From: Butyrivibrio sp. LC3010
GTDB taxonomy: Bacteria > Bacillota > Clostridia > Lachnospirales > Lachnospiraceae
Reading direction: 5' to 3'
Length of the DNA stretch: 64,000 nt
Assembly (NCBI RefSeq): GCF_000424385.1
Contig: NZ_AUJU01000004.1
Span: 62,001-126,000, forward strand
Part shown: positions 18,034-25,832 of the stretch, piece by piece
Position numbering within the stretch: position 1 is the first letter of the stretch
Layout of the letters: each line of letters starts with the position of its first letter
Notes under the pieces: model-generated
Database searches by the model: none
What the model saw: only the letters and a program-made list of their open reading frames with translations
What the model was told of the DNA's origin: nothing
Position numbers and translations under genes: made by a program

Positions 18034-18681
18034 ATGAAGATAATTACAAAAGGACGGATAATGATTCTTCTGGGATTCCTGTGCTTTGGAATTGCAGCAA
18101 ATATTGTTGTCAATAATGAGAAAGAGGATCTGGCAGCGGGAGTCAGTGCAGCAGGGCTCCTTGAAGGGGTAGAAGAGCAGATTACCAATGCTCCTATTGA
18201 TCCAAATCCTACAGGTGAAATGAAATCCATTGATATTAATGGACAATCTTTTATCGGGATTATCACGATTCCGGCAATTGATATAAGACTTCCCATTCAG
18301 ACAGAGTGGGCATCTCAGAATGCCAAGACATCTCCCTGCAGATATAAGGGTTCAGTTTATGAGAATAATCTTATAGTTGCAGGACATAATTATCAAAATC
18401 ATTTTGGTAATCTTAAGAACCTTGTAGCAGGCGATAACATCATAATTACAGATGTGGATGGTCGTCAGTATTATTATGAAGTCACATATATGGAGGACAT
18501 AGGTACATATGACGTGGATGCCATGGACGAAGGTGAATGGGACTTTACTGTATTTACCTGCACTATTGGTGGCGCAAGCCGCGTGACTGTCAGATGTGAT
18601 TTTGTTAAGATGGTTGCTCCCGGATCAGGGGCATCTGTAACAAAGGAAATAGAGAATGCAGTTTCAGAGGATAAGGAATAA
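18034..18681 (+). CDS. Second sortase (probable pilus anchoring/accessory sortase)
   Basis: A 215-aa sortase. ATG 18034 is preferred over the in-frame GTG at 18022 because AAGGTGGG is spaced correctly for it. One N-terminal membrane segment (about 8-25) leads to the barrel: IGIITIPAIDIRLPI, AGHNYQNHFGNL with His118, VFTCTIGGASRVTVRC with Cys176 and Arg183. There is no C-terminal membrane anchor or lid, so it is not class C. The short barrel does not fit class B well; class A/D-like or an unassigned clostridial class is possible. As the last gene of the pilus locus it most likely attaches the finished fibre or the large adhesins to the cell wall. It is separated from the basal pilin by 252 nt holding hairpins and may have its own promoter. 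Confidence 0.85.
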   Translation: MKIITKGRIMILLGFLCFGIAANIVVNNEKEDLAAGVSAAGLLEGVEEQITNAPIDPNPTGEMKSIDINGQSFIGIITIPAIDIRLPIQTEWASQNAKTSPCRYKGSVYENNLIVAGHNYQNHFGNLKNLVAGDNIIITDVDGRQYYYEVTYMEDIGTYDVDAMDEGEWDFTVFTCTIGGASRVTVRCDFVKMVAPGSGASVTKEIENAVSEDKE

Positions 18682-18685
18682 TAGA

Positions 18686-18720
18686 AAAAGAGGTCTCCCA
18701 CACGATGGAAGACCTCTTTT
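18686..18720. terminator. Bidirectional terminator at the end of the pilus island
   Basis: AAAAGAGGTCT / AGACCTCTTTT stem, symmetric in A and T tracts. It ends the pilus locus on the + strand. Before the IS66 insertion it lay immediately after the chemoreceptor stop codon on the other strand, so it originally served both. Confidence 0.88.
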
Positions 18721-18722
18721 AC

Positions 18723-18730
18723 GTTAATCA
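18723..18730. repeat. 8-bp target-site duplication, left
   Basis: GTTAATCA, identical to 21809-21816 on the far side of the insertion sequence. IS66-family elements duplicate 8 bp. The duplicated octamer contains the stop codon of the chemoreceptor read on the minus strand. Confidence 0.93.
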
Positions 18731-18852
18731 GTAAGCGCTTTTTGTACCCCCGTTCATAACCAACCAGACCACCGGAGTGGCTTTAAAAAATAAAGCCTTC
18801 CCGGTGGCCTTTTGAAATTTCGAGAAAGTTTGATCTCATGTAGGCAGGAATC

Positions 18853-20691
18853 CTACTGACCTAGATCTTCCTTCCTGGTCTTATGTCTACACCTTGTCTG
18901 CATCTTTTTAGTCCATGGCATATACTCGGCTGCCCGTGCAGGCTCATCTTTAAAGTCTCGGGCATGTTCCAAAAGCTCTGTCAGGTAAAGTTCAGGATCA
19001 AGGCTATTTGCAGCTGCCGTATCAATAAGAGACTTGATGATGGCAGCGGATCTGGCTCCTCTAGATGTATCGTGGAATAGCATATTCTTGCGGATGGTTG
19101 CATAAGATTTTGCGCAGCGTTCCGCTGCAGCATTTGAAAGCGGCAGTCTGCCGTCTTCCAGATACCGCATGAGTTTGTCCCAGTTATTGTGGGTGTAATT
19201 AACAGCCTTCTGGAGAGCAGAGCCTCCAGCCGGGTCAAGTGTTTCACACCATTTCTTAAAGGCATCCCAGTTTTTCTTTTCTTTTTTCAAACGTTCAGCC
19301 TTTATGACATCAGGATCTTTGCCTTTCAGCAGTGCTTCCTCCTGATATATTTTATTTATGGCCATGAAGCCTACAACAGCAGGGTCTTCATAGTTCAATG
19401 GTCCTGATTTATTTCTGATTGCCTCAAACCATTTACGCCTTACATGATCTGCGCATGTCAGCCTCTTGGCATTCTCCATCTTGTTGTATCCTGAGAACCC
19501 ATCGGTCATAAGGTATCCCGAAAAATCTGATCCCAGGAAGTTTCGGCAGTTATAACCTCCTCTTGAGGGCTGATAATCATAGAGCAGCAGCGGCCTATCA
19601 GTCCCATACACAGATGCATAAATCCACATATAGCAATTCTGACGTCCGCTGATAGCCTTGTTTTTTTCCTCATCAGTATCGTCAGTCTCGTCAGCAGCTT
19701 CCGCTTCGCATTCCCTCCGGATCTCCACATAATCTATGTCAGCCACAACGTTAAGAGGCATTCCGTTTTCATCTGCAAGAGGCTCAAGTTCAACGATCTT
19801 ATTTACCGGTGCAACTGTTTCATCTGCATTTACAATAAAGCGCTGCTTTATGAGCTGATGAAGAACTTCATACGGTATAAACAGTATGTTCTCAGCCGCC
19901 CAGATAAGCCAGCTGCTCATACATGCTCTTGATATATAGATTCCCTTACGTTCAAAGTGCTTCTCAAGCCTATAGTTAGGCACTCCCATCTGATATTTCT
20001 GATATCCTACAAAGGAAACAAGAGAGGGCGTAGCAAAGCTGTGCGGGATGAATGCAGGAGGTGCAACCGCACATTTGGTAATAAAAAGATCATCTTCTTC
20101 CTTGCAGTTCTTGCATATCAGCTTTTCTACATATACTTCATGATATATGATCTCTTCCGGGATGTGTTCAACCTCTGTGCGCACGTATTCCCATCCAAAA
20201 TGACTCATTTCTGACTCGCAGAGAACACAGATCTTTTCTTCATCAGAAGCGTAGATCAGCTTATCTTCGCCCTTCTTGGCATTGGCAAGCAGTTCTTCCC
20301 TTGTACGCTTCTTTTTGCGCTCAGTTTTGGTGCGCTTATAGCTATTAACAGTGATCTTTTCCGCTGGTTTTTCTTCTTCAAGTCCCAGCATGAGCTTTTG
20401 CTCTGCGCTCATGGAATCAAAAAGACCAAGCTGCTTAAACTCTGTACCTTCATACTCGTCAAAGCGTTTGGCAGTTTCGGCTTTCTTGCCGAACATGTTC
20501 CTTCTGAACCATTCAAGCTCACGGGTCAGCTCAGCAATAGTGTCTGTCTGGCGGGCAATAGTTTCCTGAAGGCTTTTGTTCAGTTCCAATACCTGTGACA
20601 GAAGAAGTGACTGATCAATGGTATTCAGTCCAGCATCTGGCTTATATTCAGTTGGCTTTGTAAAAGTGGAATTGTTTTCGGAAGCCGACAT
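18853..20691 (-). CDS. tnpC: IS66 family transposase TnpC (DDE)
   Basis: A 612-aa transposase. An N-terminal coiled coil (about 25-70, ELNKSLQETIARQTDTIAEL) leads to a helix-turn-helix-linked region and a zinc-finger-like domain CVLCES...LICKNC (155-197). The DDE catalytic core shows NADETVAPV (Asp290), LMTDGFSGY (Asp397) and LSNAAAERCAKSY (Glu524). The IS66 C-terminal element follows. A short acidic Asp/Glu-rich insertion (about 328-350) sits inside the core before the second Asp; it is not frameshifted. Full length for the family. It is transcribed after tnpB with a 144-nt gap that contains a hairpin. Confidence 0.96.
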   Translation of the reverse strand: MSASENNSTFTKPTEYKPDAGLNTIDQSLLLSQVLELNKSLQETIARQTDTIAELTRELEWFRRNMFGKKAETAKRFDEYEGTEFKQLGLFDSMSAEQKLMLGLEEEKPAEKITVNSYKRTKTERKKKRTREELLANAKKGEDKLIYASDEEKICVLCESEMSHFGWEYVRTEVEHIPEEIIYHEVYVEKLICKNCKEEDDLFITKCAVAPPAFIPHSFATPSLVSFVGYQKYQMGVPNYRLEKHFERKGIYISRACMSSWLIWAAENILFIPYEVLHQLIKQRFIVNADETVAPVNKIVELEPLADENGMPLNVVADIDYVEIRRECEAEAADETDDTDEEKNKAISGRQNCYMWIYASVYGTDRPLLLYDYQPSRGGYNCRNFLGSDFSGYLMTDGFSGYNKMENAKRLTCADHVRRKWFEAIRNKSGPLNYEDPAVVGFMAINKIYQEEALLKGKDPDVIKAERLKKEKKNWDAFKKWCETLDPAGGSALQKAVNYTHNNWDKLMRYLEDGRLPLSNAAAERCAKSYATIRKNMLFHDTSRGARSAAIIKSLIDTAAANSLDPELYLTELLEHARDFKDEPARAAEYMPWTKKMQTRCRHKTRKEDLGQ

Positions 20692-20752
20692 GATTTATCT
20701 CCGTTTCTGTATATATTTTAACATCGATTAATCATGATTAATAGTTGTTAAA

Positions 20753-20780
20753 ATGCCGAAAATACGGGACTTTTCGGCAT
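20753..20780 (-). terminator. Hairpin between tnpB and tnpC
   Basis: ATGCCGAAAA / TTTTCGGCAT stem with an 8-nt loop; read on the minus strand it ends in TTTT. It could attenuate transposase transcription inside the element. Confidence 0.6.
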
Positions 20781-20835
20781 TTTTGAAACGGATTTTTGTT
20801 CACTTTTTCATGAGAAAAACAGCTGATTCTATGAT

Positions 20836-21189
20836 TCAGAAATCCTTTCCTTTACTCTTTGAGATTGAACTTTTTTGTTCAATCTCTAGCCCCTCAAGTA
20901 GCCACCTGAGCTGTTGCCTTGATAACTCAAGAGCCTCCGATCTGTTCCTTGGCCAGCGGTATCTTCCTGCATCCAACCTATGGTATAGCAATGTCATGCC
21001 GTCCGGCTCGGCGTGTAAGATTTTTATTCTGTCTGCGCGTCTTCCGCAGAAGAAAAATGCAGCATTGGCATAAGGATCCAGGTCGTAAACATCCTTAACG
21101 ATTCCCATCAATCCCTCGATCGACTTGCGAAGGTCTGTCCTGCCAGTTATGAGATATATTTTCTTAACGCCGGAAAGATCCCCGATCAT
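20836..21189 (-). CDS. tnpB: IS66 Orf2-like accessory protein TnpB
   Basis: A 117-aa protein with the family pattern IYLITGRTDLRKSIEGLMGIV, FFFCGRRADRIKILHAEPDG and a C-terminal RWPRNRSEALELSRQQLRWLLEGL. This is the usual length for IS66 Orf2. It is required with TnpA for transposition of IS66 elements that carry it; its biochemical role is unclear. The start overlaps the tnpA stop by 4 nt (ATGA type), implying translational coupling. Confidence 0.95.
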   Translation of the reverse strand: MIGDLSGVKKIYLITGRTDLRKSIEGLMGIVKDVYDLDPYANAAFFFCGRRADRIKILHAEPDGMTLLYHRLDAGRYRWPRNRSEALELSRQQLRWLLEGLEIEQKSSISKSKGKDF

Positions 21190-21620
21190 ACTGTCTGCAG
21201 CACACTCAGGATGTTTTTGATAGTGGCTGCACTAGTTTCGTTGGAGAATTCAATGCTGATTCCAGATGGTATTGTAAGCCTTACAGTAGTTTCAAAAGTA
21301 CTATCTGAGAGGCTGTTATTTAACTGAGTTACATGATGGTTATCAGTTAGATCTGGCAGTTTCTTTTGATGCACTGGTTGTGTTATGATTCCATTCTCGT
21401 CAATTGAAGCGATTTCAACAACTTCCTGTGGCAGTGACGCCCCAGCGTGGCTATTGTTTGGTATGGAACAGGCACTTTCCCGAAGCCGTCTAATTGCTCT
21501 ATAGAAAGATGTAGGATGAATGTCATGCAGGGTACACCATGCTCTGTCAGTCAAGCCACTATTACGGCAGTCCTGGATCAGGCAAAGCCATTGTTCGTTA
21601 CTCAGTTTTTTCTTTGTCAT
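21186..21620 (-). CDS. tnpA: IS66 accessory protein TnpA (helix-turn-helix)
   Basis: A 144-aa protein. Residues 1-50 resemble a transposase helix-turn-helix of the IS66/IS3 orfA kind (LSNEQWLCLIQDCRNSGLTD, WCTLHDIHPTSFYRAIRRLR). The C-terminal half (VRLTIPSGISIEFS) matches the beta-rich tail seen in IS66 TnpA. First gene of the element. The segment 21621-21785 between it and the right inverted repeat holds the likely promoter and a CCCCCGTA/ACGGGGG hairpin (21774-21792). Confidence 0.9.
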   Translation of the reverse strand: MTKKKLSNEQWLCLIQDCRNSGLTDRAWCTLHDIHPTSFYRAIRRLRESACSIPNNSHAGASLPQEVVEIASIDENGIITQPVHQKKLPDLTDNHHVTQLNNSLSDSTFETTVRLTIPSGISIEFSNETSAATIKNILSVLQTV

Positions 21621-21808
21621 GCGAATCCCCCTTGTAAATGTGATACGTTTACTACACAGTGACTGGAAGAAATGTGAGCCGTTTACTACACATAATGTAT
21701 CATCATGGTGTAGCAGTATAGCATAGCTGAAGTGTAGCTCTATCTTACAAGATCTATTTTATGGCAAAAAGAGACCCCCGTAACTACGGGGGAGTAAAAA
21801 GCGCTTAC

Positions 21809-21816
21809 GTTAATCA
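21809..21816. repeat. 8-bp target-site duplication, right
   Basis: GTTAATCA, the partner of 18723-18730. Its TTA (21810-21812) is the reverse complement of the chemoreceptor TAA stop codon. Confidence 0.93.
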
Positions 21817-23276
21817 TCTGTCTGCATATCTTTAAGTTTATTTGCCTGTTTGAAAATATCTGAGAGTATGGATTTAAACTGATCAAATTCTTCAACAGCT
21901 CTTTCAGCGGAGCGGGCACCATCGTTTGAGAGTGCTGCAACTTCCTGACTGGTAGCTGAGAGATTTGAAATTCCGTCATTTATCTCTGTCGTAGAAGAGG
22001 AAATGGAATCCATACCACGCTCAATATCACTAAAGCGACTTAGCATATCAGCTACATTCTCATTTATACTGTCAAAACTGTTTCCGACAGTCTCAATCAT
22101 CTCATTTTGTTCTGCAACGGAAGAAACTGTATCATCAATGCTGGACATTGCCTTTTGCACATCTTCTGTAAGTTCGTTGATGATCCTGGTGATTTCTGTA
22201 GATGCGTTGTTGGTCTCGCCGGCAAGATCTCGTACATCATTAGCAACAACCGCAAAACCTTTTCCTGCTTCGCCGGCTCTTGCGGCTTCTATACTGGCAT
22301 TAAGGGCAAGTAGATTGGTCTGCTTGGATATCGACATGATGGCACCGACGATTTTCTGAACTTCCTCAACCTTATTGATAACTGCCTGAGTAGCTTCTAC
22401 TGTAACCTGACTTGTATTTGAAACATCCTGAGATTTTGATTTCAGATCTCCAATCACGCGAACACCTTCACGCACTGCATCCTGAGTGTCTTGAGATGCT
22501 TTTGACATTTCTTTTGTGTGTTCGTCAGTAGTTAGTGTTTCATCTTGAATCTGTTGAACCTTTTCAGCCTGAATGGTGATGGCTTGAGCAGTGCTTTCCA
22601 TACTTGTTGCTATATCATGCATTCCGGATTGCTGAGCATTTATTATATTCTGCAGGGAGGTAAGGCTATCCTGAGAGTTGTTAAAGAGATCAGAGATATT
22701 ATTTGCGATGTCAGCCATCTTATTACCGGTCTCAAGGGCTTTTTCTGCGTTTTTACTTATTTTCGCATTATTCTCATCATTGAATTTTGTGAGAAGGCTT
22801 ACGACACTTGTACTTGTTATAAATGCAAGACCGAGAGTTATGAATGCCGGAATAAAAGAAATGTTAAGGGAGCCTGTTCTGACGATTGTTTTAATGCAGG
22901 TGATAGCAAAGGAAATGCATATTGCACCGATACCGGCACGGCAGAGTCTTACGTTCAGATAAATGATGCTTGCTATAAGGATAGGTAATCCAAATGCAAA
23001 ATACACCAGATTATCCTGAGCGATCATCAGTACAAAGTAAAATATTGTGGAGCCTGCCATAATAAGAATGGAGCCCATCTTGACTTCCGGGAATTTGAAA
23101 TTACCGGCTAGAAGCATCATCATACCGACTATGGCACTCAAGATGATTGAAGCATTTCCAGCGGTAATACCTCTGTTTGTAATGTCTCCGATTGATAGTA
23201 AGACACCGCATCCTATAATTATGCTGCAAACTATAAAACTGACTTTATTCGCAAGTCTGAACTGTTGAGGATTCAT
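21810..23276 (-). CDS. Methyl-accepting chemotaxis protein with integral-membrane sensor region
   Basis: A 488-aa receptor using the ATG at 23276, which has AAAGGA five bases upstream; an ATG 18 nt further out lacks this. The first 180 residues are about six membrane segments with short loops and no large extracellular domain, so the stimulus is probably sensed in or near the membrane. The cytoplasmic part has helical methylation regions and the hairpin tip [37 protein letters not shown], the binding site for CheA/CheW. It was convergent with the pilus locus and shared the terminator at 18686-18720 until an IS66 copy inserted on its stop codon. The protein sequence is unchanged, because the duplicated octamer restores TAA. 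Confidence 0.93.
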   Translation of the reverse strand: MNPQQFRLANKVSFIVCSIIIGCGVLLSIGDITNRGITAGNASIILSAIVGMMMLLAGNFKFPEVKMGSILIMAGSTIFYFVLMIAQDNLVYFAFGLPILIASIIYLNVRLCRAGIGAICISFAITCIKTIVRTGSLNISFIPAFITLGLAFITSTSVVSLLTKFNDENNAKISKNAEKALETGNKMADIANNISDLFNNSQDSLTSLQNIINAQQSGMHDIATSMESTAQAITIQAEKVQQIQDETLTTDEHTKEMSKASQDTQDAVREGVRVIGDLKSKSQDVSNTSQVTVEATQAVINKVEEVQKIVGAIMSISKQTNLLALNASIEAARAGEAGKGFAVVANDVRDLAGETNNASTEITRIINELTEDVQKAMSSIDDTVSSVAEQNEMIETVGNSFDSINENVADMLSRFSDIERGMDSISSSTTEINDGISNLSATSQEVAALSNDGARSAERAVEEFDQFKSILSDIFKQANKLKDMQTDD

Positions 23277-23528
23277 ATGCTGTCCTTTCTGCATTTTTTT
23301 TAATGCACAATTAAGCCATCATTATATATCAATAAGATTTTAACATGATAGAGAAGAATAAAATCTGAAAACAGTTTAAAATAATATAAAAAATTGATAA
23401 AAATCGAAATTTTACTCAACCTGTAATTTAGATGATATGAAGCGTTTATGGGTAAAAATAAATGTATGAGATAATAAAATATGGGGCAAATCACGTAGCT
23501 TTGAACTCAGCAAAGTGCAAACAGTAAG

Positions 23529-23580
23529 CTAGTGCTGCTGTCATTAAATACCTCGACTTATTTGATGACAGTAGCACTAG
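23529..23580. repeat. Long isolated inverted repeat in the chemoreceptor/peptidase divergent region
   Basis: CTAGTGCTGCTGTCAT pairs with ATGACAGTAGCACTAG, one mismatch in 16, around a 20-nt loop. No T tract follows on either strand, so a terminator is unlikely. It stands in a 435-nt, otherwise featureless AT-rich divergent region (23277-23711). A protein-binding cruciform, a palindromic mini-element or a small RNA are possibilities. Confidence 0.6.
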
Positions 23581-23711
23581 GTTTAAGAGGTTGAACATAT
23601 TAGTGATAAATGTGCTAAAATAAGTAATGTTATGAGGAAGCTATAGTAAGCGTCAAAAGTATATGAAGTTTACTATAAAACATAATTTTTATATAACGAG
23701 AGGACGTAATA

Positions 23712-25364
23712 ATGGCACTTGAAAATTTACAACCAACAGAAGTATTTAAATGGTTCGAAGAGATTTGTAAAATACCTCATGGATCAGGGAATCTTAAAAA
23801 GATAAGCAACTTTCTTGTAAAATTTGCTAAAGATAGAAATCTCTATGTAAGACAGGATAAGGAACTGAATGTAGTAATCAAAAAGCCGGGGACACCGGGT
23901 TATGAAGATCATGAGCCTGTAATTCTCCAGGGACACATGGACATGGTAGCGGTTAAAGAAAAAGGTGCTAAGATCAACATGGAGAAGGACGGACTTGATG
24001 TGACCACAGATGGTGAGTTCGTCTGGGCTAATGGTACAAGTCTTGGAGGTGATGATGGAATAGCTGTCGCATATGCATTGGCTCTTCTTGACAGCAAGGA
24101 TATACCTCATCCGCCGCTTGAAATCATTATTACAACAAATGAAGAAGTTGGAATGGACGGTGCAGTTGCACTTGACTGCTTTGATATTACAGGTAAAAAA
24201 CTGATAAATCTTGATAATGAAGAAGAGGGCGTAATGATTGTCAGCTGTGCAGGTGGCGCCCGTTTTCATGGATACCTGCCTCTTACCAGAGAAAATAAGA
24301 GTGGAATCAAGGTAAAGATACATGTAAAAGGTCTTCAGGGTGGCCATTCAGGTGAAATGATCGTTAAGGGAAGAGGAAATGCCAATGTGATTATGGGCAG
24401 ACTTCTCCTCGAAATAACAGATGCTCTTGAGGTTGGCCTTATCAGCTTAAACGGCGGAGTTGCTGATAATGCGATAGCTTCAGATTGTGAAGCAGAGCTT
24501 CTCCTTATGGGACTTGCTTCTCAGATGCATGGCAAGATCAAAGGACCTGATGTATCATTCTTCTCACTTTTTGGAAAACTCTCATCAATAGCATATAAGG
24601 TTGAGGCGGACCTGAAGGCAGAGCTTGGAATTAAGGATCCCGGACTTTCCATTGAAGTTGAGGAAGTTGTTGAAAACAGTCTTCCGCCTGAAAAGACAGA
24701 TATTTCAAATATGGAATCAGTCAATCTGGATTCAAGTGTTGACGCATATACTGAAATTCATGAGAAGCGCGAAGTTGTATCCGGAATTATACCCTGCTCA
24801 GAAGTTATAGAGCTTGCCAGATGTATCTGTGCAATGCCTTATGGTGTGCAGGCAATGAGCGCTTCTATTGAAGGTCTTGTGGAGACATCTCTTAACCTTG
24901 GAATTCTGAAGATTGTAAGCAATCAGTCAGGCGCTATAGAAGGGGCCAGTGCAGCAAGCCAGAGCGCCGGAACAATGACTGAAGCCTTCCTTCTTGATTA
25001 TTCTGTACGAAGCTCGATTGCACCTGCCAAAGATGCACTTCTTAGAAAGATGGAAATCATAATTGAAAGCTTTGGAGGAATATTTGAGACAACCGGCGAG
25101 TATCCCGGCTGGGCATACCGTGAGGAATCTCCTCTTCGTGAGAAGATGCTTGAAGTTTATAAGAGACTTTATAAAAAGGATATGAGAGTAGAGGCTATTC
25201 ATGCCGGACTTGAGTGTGGTCTTTTCTCAGAGAAAATCGAAAATCTGGACTGTGTTTCCATAGGCCCTGATATGCAGGATATCCACTCCACAAATGAGAA
25301 GCTGAGTGTAGCATCTACCAAGTCTACCTGGGACTACTTGTGTGCATTGCTAAAAGAAATGTAA
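23712..25364 (+). CDS. pepD: M20 family aminoacyl-histidine dipeptidase (PepD-like)
   Basis: A 550-aa cytoplasmic metallopeptidase hydrolysing Xaa-His and other dipeptides. The di-zinc ligands of M20 are visible: ILQGHMDM (His75), LGGDDGIAVAY (Asp114), TTNEEVGMDG (Glu144/145) and INLDNEEEG (Asp168), with the C-terminal His in DIHSTNEKL. GGHSG marks the lid/dimerisation domain. PepD proteins are usually about 480-490 aa; the surplus is an inserted Glu-rich stretch at about 285-365, between the lid and the return to the catalytic domain, with no recognised fold. RBS GAGAGGACG. Monocistronic, ended by a clear terminator. No signal peptide, so it probably works on imported peptides. Confidence 0.92.
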   Translation: MALENLQPTEVFKWFEEICKIPHGSGNLKKISNFLVKFAKDRNLYVRQDKELNVVIKKPGTPGYEDHEPVILQGHMDMVAVKEKGAKINMEKDGLDVTTDGEFVWANGTSLGGDDGIAVAYALALLDSKDIPHPPLEIIITTNEEVGMDGAVALDCFDITGKKLINLDNEEEGVMIVSCAGGARFHGYLPLTRENKSGIKVKIHVKGLQGGHSGEMIVKGRGNANVIMGRLLLEITDALEVGLISLNGGVADNAIASDCEAELLLMGLASQMHGKIKGPDVSFFSLFGKLSSIAYKVEADLKAELGIKDPGLSIEVEEVVENSLPPEKTDISNMESVNLDSSVDAYTEIHEKREVVSGIIPCSEVIELARCICAMPYGVQAMSASIEGLVETSLNLGILKIVSNQSGAIEGASAASQSAGTMTEAFLLDYSVRSSIAPAKDALLRKMEIIIESFGGIFETTGEYPGWAYREESPLREKMLEVYKRLYKKDMRVEAIHAGLECGLFSEKIENLDCVSIGPDMQDIHSTNEKLSVASTKSTWDYLCALLKEM

Positions 25365-25379
25365 AAAAATTATATATTC

Positions 25380-25415
25380 AGCCCGTTCAATCATGAAGAT
25401 TGGACGGGCTTTTTA
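25380..25415 (+). terminator. Terminator of the dipeptidase gene
   Basis: AGCCCGTTCAATC / GATTGGACGGGCT stem (13 bp) followed by TTTTT. Confidence 0.93.
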
Positions 25416-25743
25416 TCTTCTGGAAAATCTGTTGGATTTTTAAAAATAAAAAGCGCTTCGCTTCGCGAGAATTTCACATTTGTTATTTTTATTCTTCTTA
25501 GATTCATACTAATAATTCTTTTCCCAGTTTTTTATAACTATATAACATATAAATATCAACGTATTATAGATATTGAATTAATTGATGCATTATTTAACAA
25601 TTAATAATTGACGATATTTGAACGAAATATCCATTTAGTTGTATCATAAATAAATTTTATATAGTTAAATTAAATAAACTACGATTTTTATTCGATATTT
25701 GCCAAGTCTTGAATATTCAATTATTCATGGAAACTTTAACTTT

Positions 25744-25759
25744 TCAAGTACGAGTTTTG
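25744..25759. promoter_or_regulatory. 16-nt site shared with the pilus locus (copy 2)
   Basis: TCAAGTACGAGTTTTG, one change from 7575-7590. It lies in the 420-nt AT-rich leader (25411-25832) before the coiled-coil surface protein. Apart from this site and a small GC hairpin near 25450, nothing else was recognised there; no riboswitch signature is present. Confidence 0.35.
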
Positions 25760-25832
25760 GAAGTTTTCTTTCATTTTCTGCTATTTTTTCTGAAATAAAA
25801 TATTATATACTCCTCAACATAGGAATTAACAA

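Larger units (their letters stand above)
18731..21808 (-). mobile_element. Complete IS66-family insertion sequence (about 3.1 kb)
   Basis: Terminal inverted repeats of 23 bp: GTAAGCGCTTTTTGTACCCC... at 18731-18753 against the complement of 21786-21808, mismatching only in the 3-nt GTA/ACT centre and conserving the GTAA tip expected for IS66. The three genes tnpA, tnpB and tnpC run on the minus strand, all apparently intact. Flanked by GTTAATCA on both sides. Intact ends, intact genes and a perfect duplication indicate a recent and possibly still active insertion. Confidence 0.96.

Noticed and set aside
1..18720. The pilus island as a recently transferred genomic island
   Set aside because: No integrase, attachment repeats or tRNA edge were seen, and base composition looks like the rest by eye; the IS66 copy is a separate insertion at its border.
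23529..23580. Intrinsic terminator
   Set aside because: The stem is strong, but no T tract follows on either strand and both flanking genes point away from it.
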